Shown here: positions 1 through 6,295 of the stretch, one piece after another
Layout of the letters: each line of letters opens with the position of its first letter
How positions within the stretch are numbered: the stretch's first letter is position 1
Assembly: GCA_002842255.1 (NCBI GenBank)
Contig: PHCM01000081.1
Location: 1 to 6,706, forward strand
Length of the DNA: 6,706 nt
Source of the DNA: Betaproteobacteria bacterium HGW-Betaproteobacteria-2
GTDB taxonomy: Bacteria > Pseudomonadota > Gammaproteobacteria > Burkholderiales > Methylophilaceae
Reading direction: 5' to 3'
The notes under the pieces: generated by a model
What the model was told of the DNA's origin: nothing
Database searches by the model: none
Seen by the model: the letters and a program-made list of their open reading frames with translations, nothing else
Program-made: the position numbers and the translations under genes

Positions 1-1
1 A

Positions 2-481
2 AGATTTATCGGCGATACATTGACGATCCAGATCACCGAGAACACCAGTGCCGGCAAACAGGGCGCCGGCTCATCAAGCAGGTCTGGCAAGGTGGCGGCT
101 TCGGTTGACCCGACAACCGGTTTGCCGGTCAATTTGCGGAACCCCATTTCGATCGGGGCGAATTCATCGCTCAGCAATGAAGAAAAAGCCGCCTCAAGCT
201 CCAGTAATAATTTCACCGGAACCATCAGCGTGACCGTGGTGGATGTGCTGGAGAACGGTAACCTGATGGTCAGCGGCGAGAAGCAGATCGCCTTTGACCG
301 TGGTGCGGAATTTGTCCGTTTCTCCGGCGTGGTCAACCCGGACACCATTACGCTCGGCAACAATGTGCCTTCCACCAAGGTGGCGGATGCGCGCATCGAG
401 TATCGCACCAACTCGCAGCTTGATGCAGCCCAGGTCGTCTCGATTCTTGCCCGATTCTTCCTGAGCTTGAGCCCGCTCTAA
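2..481 (+). CDS. flgH: Flagellar L-ring protein FlgH, C-terminal part (5' end outside window)
   Basis: FlgH is an outer-membrane lipoprotein that polymerises into the L ring, the bushing through which the flagellar rod crosses the outer membrane. The frame is already open at base 2 and gives 159 residues. It begins RFIGDTLTIQITENTSA, which matches the conserved FlgH stretch (GDxxTVxIxEN followed by a Ser/Ala-rich segment). It ends with RFFLSLSPL, close to the usual FlgH C-terminus RFFLNxSP. Between them are the beta-rich segment TGTISVTVVDVLENGNLMVSGEK and a VVNPDTI motif. FlgH proteins are usually about 220-240 residues, so roughly 70 residues, including the signal peptide and lipobox cysteine, lie upstream. 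A TTG at 20 could look like a start but sits inside the conserved core. The gene is followed after 11 bases by flgI, as in most flgFGHIJ operons. Confidence 0.95.
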   Translation, partial: RFIGDTLTIQITENTSAGKQGAGSSSRSGKVAASVDPTTGLPVNLRNPISIGANSSLSNEEKAASSSSNNFTGTISVTVVDVLENGNLMVSGEKQIAFDRGAEFVRFSGVVNPDTITLGNNVPSTKVADARIEYRTNSQLDAAQVVSILARFFLSLSPL

Positions 482-484
482 AGG
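481..484 (+). promoter_or_regulatory. Ribosome binding site that sets the flgI start
   Basis: AAGG overlaps the last base of the flgH stop codon and lies 8 bases before the ATG at 493. It favours ATG 493 over the in-frame GTG at 484, which has no suitably spaced site. The overlap with the flgH stop suggests translational coupling. Confidence 0.6.
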
Positions 485-492
485 TGATACCA

Positions 493-1614
493 ATGAATGT
501 GCCACGTCAATTGACTTCAATCGCCAGTGTTTTGCTTGCCGTTGCCTTGCTCCTTGGAGCTGTCACCGCGCAGGCGGACCGTCTCAAGGATATCGCCACA
601 ATCCAGGGTGTGCGAAATAACCAGCTGATCGGCTATGGCCTGGTCGTAGGACTGGACGGTACCGGCGACCAGACCACGCAGACGCCTTTCACCGTGCAAA
701 GCATTATCAGCATGTTGCAGCAGATGGGGGTCAACCTGCCTGTGGGCACCAATCTGCAATTGAAGAACGTGGCGGCCGTGATGGTGACCAGTGCGCTGCC
801 GGCCTTTGCCCAGGCAGGGCAGACGCTGGATATCACGGTGTCCTCGATGGGGAATGCAAAAAGCCTGCGCGGCGGCACTTTATTGATGACGCCGCTCAAG
901 GGTGCGGATGGTCAGGTGTATGCGATGGCACAGGGCAACCTGGTCGTTGGCGGTGTCGGTGCGTCGTCGGCCGGCACTTCGGTCCAGGTCAATCATTTGA
1001 GTGTGGGCAGGATTTCCGGCGGTGCAACAGTCGAACGCACACTGCCCAACGTGATTGCCGAAGGCAATAGCATCAACCTGGAACTGACCGACTCCAGTTT
1101 TTCAACGGCAGCCCGCGTCGTCGATGCTGTCAATCTGCAGTTTGGCCACGGCACGGCCGTTGCCCAGGATGGGCGGGTGATCCGGGTCAGAACACCCGAG
1201 CGCGTGGAAGACCGCGTGGCATTTCTCGGCCGGCTGGAATCCATCAGCATCGCACCGACGATGACCGCAGCCAAGGTCATCATGAACGCCCGCACAGGCT
1301 CGGTTGTCATGACGCAGCATGTGCGGCTCGAGAGTTGTGCCGTTTCCCACGGCAACCTGTCGGTGATCGTGAGCACCGCTCCTGTCATCAGCCAGCCGAA
1401 TCCGCTGGCGGATGGCGACACGGTTGTGGTTCCCGTTTCGCAGGTTGAAATCAACAAGGAGCCGGGGCAAGTGATGCTGCTGGAAGACGGCGCAAGCCTG
1501 GCGGAAGTGGTCAAGGCATTGAATGCCATTGGTGCGACGCCGCAGGACTTGCTCGCTATTCTGCAGGCCATGAAGGCGGCGGGTTCCTTCCGTGCGGAGC
1601 TGGAAATCATCTAG
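493..1614 (+). CDS. flgI: Flagellar P-ring protein FlgI precursor
   Basis: FlgI is secreted through Sec and assembles around the rod as the P ring in the periplasm/peptidoglycan layer. The product is 373 residues, normal for the family. Residues 1-28 are a signal peptide: a short basic N-region, the hydrophobic core SVLLAVALLLGAV, and an AQA cleavage motif with cleavage predicted before Asp29. The mature protein starts DRLKDIATIQGVRNNQLIGYG and continues GLVVGLDGTGDQT, the family signature. Later conserved segments are the SMGNAKSLRGGTLLMTPLKG stretch and the C-terminal GATPQDLLAILQAMKAAG, ending AELEII. One oddity is that only one cysteine is present (Cys282). The C-terminal position that is Cys in enterobacterial FlgI (AGCLRA) reads AGSFRA here (Ser365), so the known intramolecular disulfide cannot form. 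The start at ATG 493 is chosen from the ribosome binding site and signal-peptide length. GTG 484 would add three residues. Confidence 0.97.
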   Translation: MNVPRQLTSIASVLLAVALLLGAVTAQADRLKDIATIQGVRNNQLIGYGLVVGLDGTGDQTTQTPFTVQSIISMLQQMGVNLPVGTNLQLKNVAAVMVTSALPAFAQAGQTLDITVSSMGNAKSLRGGTLLMTPLKGADGQVYAMAQGNLVVGGVGASSAGTSVQVNHLSVGRISGGATVERTLPNVIAEGNSINLELTDSSFSTAARVVDAVNLQFGHGTAVAQDGRVIRVRTPERVEDRVAFLGRLESISIAPTMTAAKVIMNARTGSVVMTQHVRLESCAVSHGNLSVIVSTAPVISQPNPLADGDTVVVPVSQVEINKEPGQVMLLEDGASLAEVVKALNAIGATPQDLLAILQAMKAAGSFRAELEII

Positions 1615-1616
1615 GG
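1613..1616 (+). promoter_or_regulatory. Probable ribosome binding site for flgJ
   Basis: AGGG overlaps the flgI stop codon TAG and is 7 bases before the ATG at 1624, but only 1 base before the ATG at 1618. Spacing therefore supports ATG 1624, two codons inside the longest frame. The overlap again suggests coupled translation. Confidence 0.5.
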
Positions 1617-1623
1617 CATGCTC

Positions 1624-2520
1624 ATGATTAACCAGCCCGATCTCAGCAGCAAACTGGCGCTCGACAGCAACGGCCTGAACAATCTCCGGGCAGCGGCCAA
1701 GGAAAATTCGCCGGAAGCGATACGTGAAACGGCCAAGCAGTTCGAGGCGATGTTTCTCAACATGATGCTGAAAAGCATGCGCGATGCGACGCCGCAGGAA
1801 GGCATGTTCGAGAGCGACCAGACGCGTACCTATACTGCCATGCTCGACCAGCAACTAAGTCAATCCCTGGCATCCAAAGGCATGGGGCTGGCCGATGTGC
1901 TGATACGCCAGCTGACCAAGACCACCGGCACGGTTGCGCCGGATATGCCGATGAATGGCACCGGTGCACCTGAAAAACCGGATGAGGTATCGGCGATTCC
2001 AACAGCCTTGATCCAGAAAATGGCACAGTCGTTGAATGCGGCAAGCCCACGTCATGAAGCCGGGCACGCAGGTAATTTCCAGCAAAGAATGATGGGTTAC
2101 GCGCAGGAAGCCAGCCTCAAGAGCGGTATCCCCGCACAGTTCATGGTAGGGCAGGCTGCGCTGGAAAGCGGTTGGGGCAAGCATGAGATCAAACATGCGG
2201 ATGGCAGCCCCAGCCATAACCTGTTCGGCATCAAGGCCACGGGCAATTGGAATGGCAAGGTGGCCGAGACCATGACCACCGAATACATCAACGGCGAAAA
2301 GGTCCAGCGCGTCGAGAAATTCCGTGCCTATGACTCCTATGCCGATGCATTCAGGGACTTTGCCAATCTCATCAGCAAGAATCCGCGTTATCAGGCTGTC
2401 ATGGGTAATTTGCAGCATCCGGATGGTTATGCCCATGCCATGCAGCAGGCAGGCTATGCAACGGATCCCAACTATGCGGATAAATTGATCAAGGTCATAC
2501 AGCGCACCTCTGCAGCCTGA
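1624..2520 (+). CDS. flgJ: Flagellar rod-cap / peptidoglycan hydrolase FlgJ (two-domain)
   Basis: FlgJ caps the growing rod and locally digests peptidoglycan so that the rod can cross the wall. The product is 298 residues (300 if translation starts at ATG 1618). Residues about 10-100 are the rod-binding domain, recognised by the KQFEAMFLNMMLKSMR motif (about residues 38-53) and the DQQLSQSLASKGMGLADVL segment. A linker rich in Pro, Gly and Thr (about 102-130) joins it to a C-terminal GH73 glucosaminidase-type domain (about 150-298). That domain carries AALESGWGKHE with the expected catalytic acid at Glu181, then NLFGIKATGNW, FRAYDSYADAFRDF and YATDPNYADKL, all hallmarks of the family. Lineages with single-domain FlgJ lack this enzyme half, so its presence supports a beta- or gammaproteobacterial host. 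No signal peptide is seen, as expected for export through the flagellar type III apparatus. The gene starts 9 bases after flgI. Confidence 0.96.
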   Translation: MINQPDLSSKLALDSNGLNNLRAAAKENSPEAIRETAKQFEAMFLNMMLKSMRDATPQEGMFESDQTRTYTAMLDQQLSQSLASKGMGLADVLIRQLTKTTGTVAPDMPMNGTGAPEKPDEVSAIPTALIQKMAQSLNAASPRHEAGHAGNFQQRMMGYAQEASLKSGIPAQFMVGQAALESGWGKHEIKHADGSPSHNLFGIKATGNWNGKVAETMTTEYINGEKVQRVEKFRAYDSYADAFRDFANLISKNPRYQAVMGNLQHPDGYAHAMQQAGYATDPNYADKLIKVIQRTSAA

Positions 2521-2521
2521 T

Positions 2522-2580
2522 CCGGCAAGGCCGGGGCATGATTTTAGCCCGGATGTTTCATGAATTCGCGTGAAATTTTT
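2522..2580 (+). repeat. Short inverted repeats after flgJ (possible weak attenuator)
   Basis: Immediately after the flgJ stop, CCGGC (2522-2526) and GCCGG (2530-2534) form a 5-bp stem with a 3-base loop. CCGGG (2531-2535) can instead pair with CCCGG (2548-2552), which would be a mutually exclusive fold. Further on, TTTCA (2556-2560) pairs with TGAAA (2571-2575) just before five T residues (2576-2580). None is a strong terminator: the GC stems lack a T-run and the stem with the T-run is short and AT-rich. Partial termination or mRNA 3'-end protection between the flgHIJ and flgKL blocks is possible but unproven. Confidence 0.3.
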
Positions 2581-2604
2581 GAAATATTCGGGTTAGCTGG
2601 GGTA

Positions 2605-2631
2605 TCAAGTTTCGTCGGAAGCTGCCGACAT
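2605..2631 (+). promoter_or_regulatory. Sigma-28 (FliA) class 3 promoter for flgKL
   Basis: TCAAGTTT (2605-2612) is followed after exactly 11 bases by GCCGACAT (2624-2631). The enterobacterial FliA consensus is TAAAGTTT-N11-GCCGATAA, so the -35 half matches 7 of 8, the -10 half matches 6 of 8, and the spacer is exact. Transcription would start near 2638-2640, giving a leader of about 22-24 bases before the flgK ATG. The position directly before flgK agrees with the known late expression of hook-filament junction genes. It would let flgKL be made both from the upstream operon and from FliA after hook completion. The spacer also contains the inverted repeat GTCGG/CCGAC (2614-2618, 2625-2629), which may be incidental. 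Confidence 0.75.
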
Positions 2632-2661
2632 AGTGATTAAATAGATTGGGCAGGATGGATC

Positions 2662-4299
2662 ATGGCATCGAGCATACTCGACATCGGTAAGACTGCGCTG
2701 AATGCAGCACAGGTAGGCATGAGTGTTACCGGGCATAATATCGCCAACGCTTCCACTCCCGGCTACACCCGTCAGGTGGTGATACAAGGCGCAGCCCAGG
2801 CGCAGAACTTCGGCTATGGCTATGTGGGTCAGGGTACCCAGGTTCTGGCTATCCAGCGCATCTACAACGAGATTCTGAGCAGGCAATACAGCAGCAGTCT
2901 CACCAGCAGTAACGAGATGAGCACCTATGCCGCGCAAATGTCTTACATCGACAACCTGCTTTCCAATTCCAGCGCCGGCTTGTCTCCCGTCATTCAAAAT
3001 TTCTTTGACAGCGTACAGACCGCATCTTCCAATCCGGGGGATCCTGCCAGCCGCCAGACCCTGCTATCGCAGGCGCAATCCCTGGCATCACGCTTTCAGG
3101 CGTTGGGTAGCCGCCTTGCCGAGATAGAAGGCAATGTGAATGCGGAGGTGAATGCCAGCGTAGGCCTGATCAACTCCTACTCGCAACAACTGCAGCAGCT
3201 CAACAAGAGTATTGAAGCGGCGCTCAACAATGGCGTGGGACCTCCCAATGACCTGATGGACCAGCGCGATCAGATCATTGCTGAACTGAGCAAGCAGATC
3301 AAGGTTGATGTCGTTGCGCAAGAGGATGGCACCTACAACGTCTTTATCGGCAATGGCCAGCCTCTGGTCGTTGGCAAGAACCGTTATACGCTCTCGACCA
3401 TACGTTCCGAGAGCGACCCCAACCGCATGGAAGTCGGTTACAACGGTAACTCCGGTATTGTGGTGCTGGGCAGTCACAGTCTCTCGGGTGGCAAACTGGG
3501 TGGTCTGGTGCAGTTCCGTGAAAAATCACTGGATACCATACGCGGTCAGCTGGGCATGATTGCCGTGACGCTGGCGGAAACCTTCAACGCCCAGCACATG
3601 CAAGGCTATGACAAGTCCGGTAACGCAGGCGGGGTGTTCTTCAATGTGCCGGGGCCGGTGGTTAGCGGCAGTGTCAACAATACCGGTGATGCGGTACTCG
3701 ATGTCTCGATTGACAACGCCAGCGCGCTCAACGGCAGCAACTATCGTCTTTCCTACGATGGCAGCAATTACATACTGACGCAGCAGGATACCGGCGCATT
3801 CCAGACTTTTGCCAGCATGCCGCAAACCGTCGATGGGCTGGAAATCAATATCACCAGTGGCAGCATGCAGGCGGGGGACTCATACCTGATCAAGCCCACC
3901 ATCATGGCCGCCAACGGTTTCTCTGTTGCCATCAGCGATATCAACCAGATTGCGCTGGCCGAGTTGCCAACGGCGGGTAGCTCCGATAACGGCAACGCGC
4001 TCAAGCTGGCGGCTTTGCAGTCTGCGCTGACGACAGCGGGCGGCACCACCAGTTATGAAGGCGCTTACAGTCAACTGGTGAGCCTGGTGGGCAACAAGAC
4101 CAATGAACTCAAGGTGATGAGCGAAGCCGAAGCCAAGATGCTGGAGGGTGCCTACAATGCCCAGCAAGCCTTCTCCGGCGTCAATCTGGATGAAGAAGCT
4201 GCCAACCTGATGCGTTACCAGCAAGCTTATCAGGCTGCGGGCAAGATGATGCAGATCGCCAGCCAGCTGTTTGAACTGTTACTGACCATAGGCCGATAG
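2662..4299 (+). CDS. flgK: Flagellar hook-associated protein 1 FlgK (HAP1)
   Basis: FlgK is the first hook-filament junction protein, adding a ring of subunits on the hook tip beneath FlgL. The 545 residues match the family's usual length. Residues 1-75 carry the conserved N-terminus, including VGMSVTGHNIANASTPGYTRQ (about 18-38), the signature shared by rod, hook and HAP proteins. The middle is variable and includes SLSGGKLGGLVQFR and a YRLSYDGSNYILT ... QAGDSYLIKPT module typical of the FlgK D2/D3 region. Residues 506-545 are the C-terminal coiled segment GVNLDEEAANLMRYQQAYQA ... LFELLLTIGR, which packs against the N-terminus in the filament core. ATG 2662 has AGGA (2652-2655) six bases upstream. 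There is no signal peptide, consistent with export by the flagellar type III system with the FlgN chaperone (known for the family, not visible here). A FliA promoter precedes it and flgL follows after 19 bases. Confidence 0.97.
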   Translation: MASSILDIGKTALNAAQVGMSVTGHNIANASTPGYTRQVVIQGAAQAQNFGYGYVGQGTQVLAIQRIYNEILSRQYSSSLTSSNEMSTYAAQMSYIDNLLSNSSAGLSPVIQNFFDSVQTASSNPGDPASRQTLLSQAQSLASRFQALGSRLAEIEGNVNAEVNASVGLINSYSQQLQQLNKSIEAALNNGVGPPNDLMDQRDQIIAELSKQIKVDVVAQEDGTYNVFIGNGQPLVVGKNRYTLSTIRSESDPNRMEVGYNGNSGIVVLGSHSLSGGKLGGLVQFREKSLDTIRGQLGMIAVTLAETFNAQHMQGYDKSGNAGGVFFNVPGPVVSGSVNNTGDAVLDVSIDNASALNGSNYRLSYDGSNYILTQQDTGAFQTFASMPQTVDGLEINITSGSMQAGDSYLIKPTIMAANGFSVAISDINQIALAELPTAGSSDNGNALKLAALQSALTTAGGTTSYEGAYSQLVSLVGNKTNELKVMSEAEAKMLEGAYNAQQAFSGVNLDEEAANLMRYQQAYQAAGKMMQIASQLFELLLTIGR

Positions 4300-4318
4300 T
4301 CAGAGAGAAGGAATCAAC

Positions 4319-5233
4319 ATGCGGATAAGTAGCAATGTCATTTTTCAGAGCGGGATTTCACGCATCAGCGAACTGACCAGTTCGCAGGCGAAGCTGCAAC
4401 AGCAGATATCGACCGGCAGAAAAATCCAGTCGCCTTCGGATGATCCGGTAGGCGCTTCGCGTGCGCTGCAGATCAGACAGGCCAGTGGCATCAACGATCA
4501 GCATGCCCTCAACCGCCAGTCGGCAGTCAGCAATCTTGGTGTTGAAGAAGCGACGCTGAATAATGTGACCAATTTGCTGCTCTCCGTGAAATCCTCCATG
4601 GTCGCCGCAGGTAATGGCGCCTATTCCGATACTGAACGCAGCTTCCTGGCGATGGAAATGCGCGGAGCACTCGATCAGTTGATTGGTCTGGCCAATACCA
4701 GGGATGCCGCAGGGAATTACATTTTTGCGGGCTATCAAAGCCAAACGCCGGCTTTTGCCAAAACGGCTACCGGTGCGTTGTATCAAGGCGATAATCAGCA
4801 ACGACTGCTGCAAGTCGGTGCTACACGGCAAATGGAAGTGGCAGACACCGGCGCTGCGGTTTTCCAGGCAGGCGGTAATGATATTTTCCAGACGCTCAAT
4901 GATTTTGCCGATCTGCTTGATGTTCCGATTACCGATGCGGCAACGGCAGCTGCCTTTTCTGCGGGATTGGTGGCAGCACAAACCAGCATCGATCAAGGTG
5001 TGGATACCGTGCTGGCGACGCGCGCCATGGTCGGCACGCGCCTGAATGAGCTGGATGCGCTAGAGGAGTTTGGCCAGGAACTGAGCCTGCAATACGCGCA
5101 ATCGCTGTCGGAAGTGGAGGAGCTGGATTACGCCAAGGCGATTTCGGATATTTCCATGCAGCAAGTGATTCTGGAAGCGGCGCAGAAAACCTTTGTGAAG
5201 ACGACGGGGTTGTCGCTTTTCAATTATTTCTAG
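4319..5233 (+). CDS. flgL: Flagellar hook-associated protein 3 FlgL (HAP3)
   Basis: FlgL forms the second junction ring, between FlgK and the flagellin filament, and is a flagellin homologue. The 304 residues are close to the family norm of about 300-320. The N-terminus MRISSNVIFQSGISRI is followed by QISTGRKIQSPSDDPVGASRA (about residues 29-48), the classic FlgL/flagellin D0-D1 motif, and by GNYIFAGYQSQTPAF, which is diagnostic for FlgL. The C-terminus ISMQQVILEAAQKTFVKTTG, ending LSLFNYF, is the flagellin-type helix that pairs with the N-terminal helix. AAGGA (4308-4312) lies 6 bases before the ATG. Nineteen bases separate it from flgK, so the two are almost certainly one transcript. A strong terminator follows 28 bases after the stop. 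Confidence 0.97.
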   Translation: MRISSNVIFQSGISRISELTSSQAKLQQQISTGRKIQSPSDDPVGASRALQIRQASGINDQHALNRQSAVSNLGVEEATLNNVTNLLLSVKSSMVAAGNGAYSDTERSFLAMEMRGALDQLIGLANTRDAAGNYIFAGYQSQTPAFAKTATGALYQGDNQQRLLQVGATRQMEVADTGAAVFQAGGNDIFQTLNDFADLLDVPITDAATAAAFSAGLVAAQTSIDQGVDTVLATRAMVGTRLNELDALEEFGQELSLQYAQSLSEVEELDYAKAISDISMQQVILEAAQKTFVKTTGLSLFNYF

Positions 5234-5261
5234 GGATGTGCTGAGTCTCCTTTCAGCAATG

Positions 5262-5287
5262 CCACCCTTAACCGGGTGGTTTTTTTT
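5262..5287 (+). terminator. Rho-independent terminator of flgL
   Basis: CCACCC (5262-5267) pairs perfectly with GGGTGG (5274-5279) around the 6-base loop TTAACC. A run of eight T residues (5280-5287) follows directly; a G-T wobble can add one more pair. This is a textbook intrinsic terminator for the flgKL (or whole flg) transcript. The T-run ends exactly where the insertion-sequence left end is inferred, so the element did not break termination. Confidence 0.88.
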
Positions 5288-5306
5288 GGCAGTTATATAC
5301 TTGACA
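5288..5306 (+). repeat. Probable left terminal inverted repeat
   Basis: The sequence is GGCAGTTATATACTTGACA. The reverse complement of 6258-6274 reads GCCAGTTATGAGTGACA. The outer nine bases match at eight positions, the inner TGACA matches fully, and the centre differs by substitutions and two bases of length. The inner end coincides with the -35 box of the transposase promoter. Confidence 0.6.
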
Positions 5307-5327
5307 AACCATGTAGGGGAGTATGAT
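5301..5327 (+). promoter_or_regulatory. Sigma-70-type promoter of the transposase
   Basis: TTGACA (5301-5306) is a perfect -35 hexamer. The best -10 candidate is TATGAT (5322-5327) with a 15-base spacer, shorter than the ideal 17. TGATTT (5324-5329) has a 17-base spacer but a poorer match. Either would place the start near 5333-5338 and give a short leader before ATG 5355. The -35 box lies inside the left inverted repeat, so transposase bound at that end could repress its own promoter (inference). Confidence 0.55.
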
Positions 5328-5354
5328 TTAATCTATACATTAAAGGTTTTAATC

Positions 5355-6269
5355 ATGGCAACTCCGATACCTAACCAACGGCACTTTCAAGACGAAGAAA
5401 AAGCGCGTGAATATCTAGAGGCATTACGCTGGAGCAATGGTGTTGTATGCCCTCACTGTGGAAGTGTAGGAAAGCACTACATTCTTACTGGCAAATCTCA
5501 TCGCAAGGGTTTGCGTAAATGTTCTGATTGCCGCGAACAGTTCAGCGTAACCGTTGGAACTGTGTTTGAGCGCAGCAAGATCAAGCTGCATATCTGGTTA
5601 ATGGCTGTTCATCTTGTATGTGCTGCAAAAAACGGCATGAGCAGTATGGAACTGCATCGCTTAATTGGTGTTACTCAGAAAACCGCATGGTTTATGTTGC
5701 ACCGTATTCGTGAAGCAATGAAGCCTGAATCTGGTGGATTGATGGATAGCGGTGGCGGAACTGTTGAAGCAGATGAAACCTACTGGGGAAACACCAAGCG
5801 CAGCCAAGCAGCAAAAGGCTACAAAGGCCGTGGTTATGCACACAAGGAAAAGATTGTTTCTTTGGTGGAGCTTGGTGACAAAGTGCGCTATTTCCATGTT
5901 CAAACTGTAACGGCTAAAACTCTAAAGCCGATATTGGTGTCTCAGATAGCATTAGATGCGCACTTAATGACTGATGAATCCTCTCTTTATACGAAAGTTG
6001 GTAAAGAGTTTGCTAGCCACAATGTGGTAACTCACAGTGCTGGTGAGTATGTGCGAGGCATGAATCACACTAACACGATTGAGGGCTTTTTCAGTAGATT
6101 AAAGCGTGGTTTAATGGGCACGTATCATCATGTTGGATCGCAACATTTGGGGCGATATGTGACGGAGTTTGATTTCCGTTATAACACTCGTAAAGGCACT
6201 GATGCTGAAAGAGCGACTGCTGTTATAGGTGGGATCGGTGGCAAGCGACTGATGTACTGTCACTCATAA
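5355..6269 (+). CDS. IS1595-family (ISXO2-like) transposase, intact
   Basis: This enzyme would cut and rejoin DNA at the element ends. The product is 304 residues. The N-terminal part carries a zinc ribbon, CPHC (Cys32, Cys35) and CSDC (Cys56, Cys59), followed by the FSVTVGTVFERSKIKLHIWL segment usual in this family and a helix-turn-helix-like region (about 90-120). The catalytic ISXO2-like domain shows Asp140 in VEADETYWG, Asp207 in LMTDESSLY, and Glu243 in HTNTIEGFFSRLKRG. Lys250 lies seven residues after the Glu, the DDE+K arrangement shared with IS1. The C-terminal FRYNTRKGTDAER is also typical. No frameshift or stop interrupts it, so activity is plausible. ATG 5355 is chosen because it begins the usual MATPIPN... 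N-terminus and has AAAGG (5342-5346) eight bases upstream. The longer open frame from 5238 runs through the terminator and promoter. The stop codon lies within the apparent right inverted repeat. Confidence 0.93.
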   Translation: MATPIPNQRHFQDEEKAREYLEALRWSNGVVCPHCGSVGKHYILTGKSHRKGLRKCSDCREQFSVTVGTVFERSKIKLHIWLMAVHLVCAAKNGMSSMELHRLIGVTQKTAWFMLHRIREAMKPESGGLMDSGGGTVEADETYWGNTKRSQAAKGYKGRGYAHKEKIVSLVELGDKVRYFHVQTVTAKTLKPILVSQIALDAHLMTDESSLYTKVGKEFASHNVVTHSAGEYVRGMNHTNTIEGFFSRLKRGLMGTYHHVGSQHLGRYVTEFDFRYNTRKGTDAERATAVIGGIGGKRLMYCHS

Positions 6270-6274
6270 CTGGC
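6258..6274 (-). repeat. Apparent right terminal inverted repeat, overlapping the transposase stop
   Basis: TGTCACTCATAACTGGC contains ATAACTG (6266-6272), the exact reverse complement of CAGTTAT (5290-5296) in the left end. It also contains TGTCA (6258-6262), the reverse complement of TGACA (5302-5306), in the correct order. The transposase TAA (6267-6269) lies within it. Absence of a matching target duplication leaves open that this is an internal copy or remnant rather than the real end. Confidence 0.45.
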
Positions 6275-6295
6275 AGAAAGAAACTGGGCGATGCA

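Larger units (their letters stand above)
5288..6274 (+). mobile_element. IS1595-family insertion sequence (minimum extent; may be larger)
   Basis: The segment has a transposase of the IS1595/ISXO2 type framed by imperfect inverted repeats (5288-5306 and 6258-6274) and its own promoter. GC content drops from about 55% in the sampled flagellar stretch to about 43% here. The left limit is placed at the base after the terminator T-run, where the repeat begins. The right limit is uncertain. An inverted copy of the left end overlaps the transposase stop codon, which would give a compact element of 987 bases. However, no 8-base target duplication is seen: the left flank is eight T, while the right flank is AGAAAGAA. 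The AT-rich composition also continues downstream, so the true right end may be beyond the window. Confidence 0.75.

Noticed and set aside
20..22. TTG at 20 as the start of a short independent gene
   Set aside because: The frame is open upstream and the encoded residues lie within the conserved FlgH core, so this is an internal codon of a truncated flgH.
993..1854. Long minus-strand open frames opposite flgI/flgJ (205 and 250 codons)
   Set aside because: They are antisense to well-recognised genes, have His/Arg-rich low-complexity translations typical of shadow frames, and lack plausible ribosome binding sites or family motifs.
2614..2629. GTCGG/CCGAC inverted repeat in the flgK promoter as a repressor operator
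   Set aside because: Five-base arms partly made from the GCCGA of the -10 element are easily due to chance, and there is no second copy or known matching regulator.
5238..5354. N-terminal extension of the transposase frame (39 extra codons from 5238)
   Set aside because: It translates the flgL terminator hairpin, the IS left end and the promoter. Homologous transposases begin near the MATPIPN segment, and AAAGG precedes ATG 5355.
6209..6295. Frameshift fusion of the transposase with the downstream open frame, which is open back to 6209
   Set aside because: No X-XXY-YYZ slippery heptamer was found in the overlap, the transposase C-terminus looks complete, and an ATG is available at 6296.
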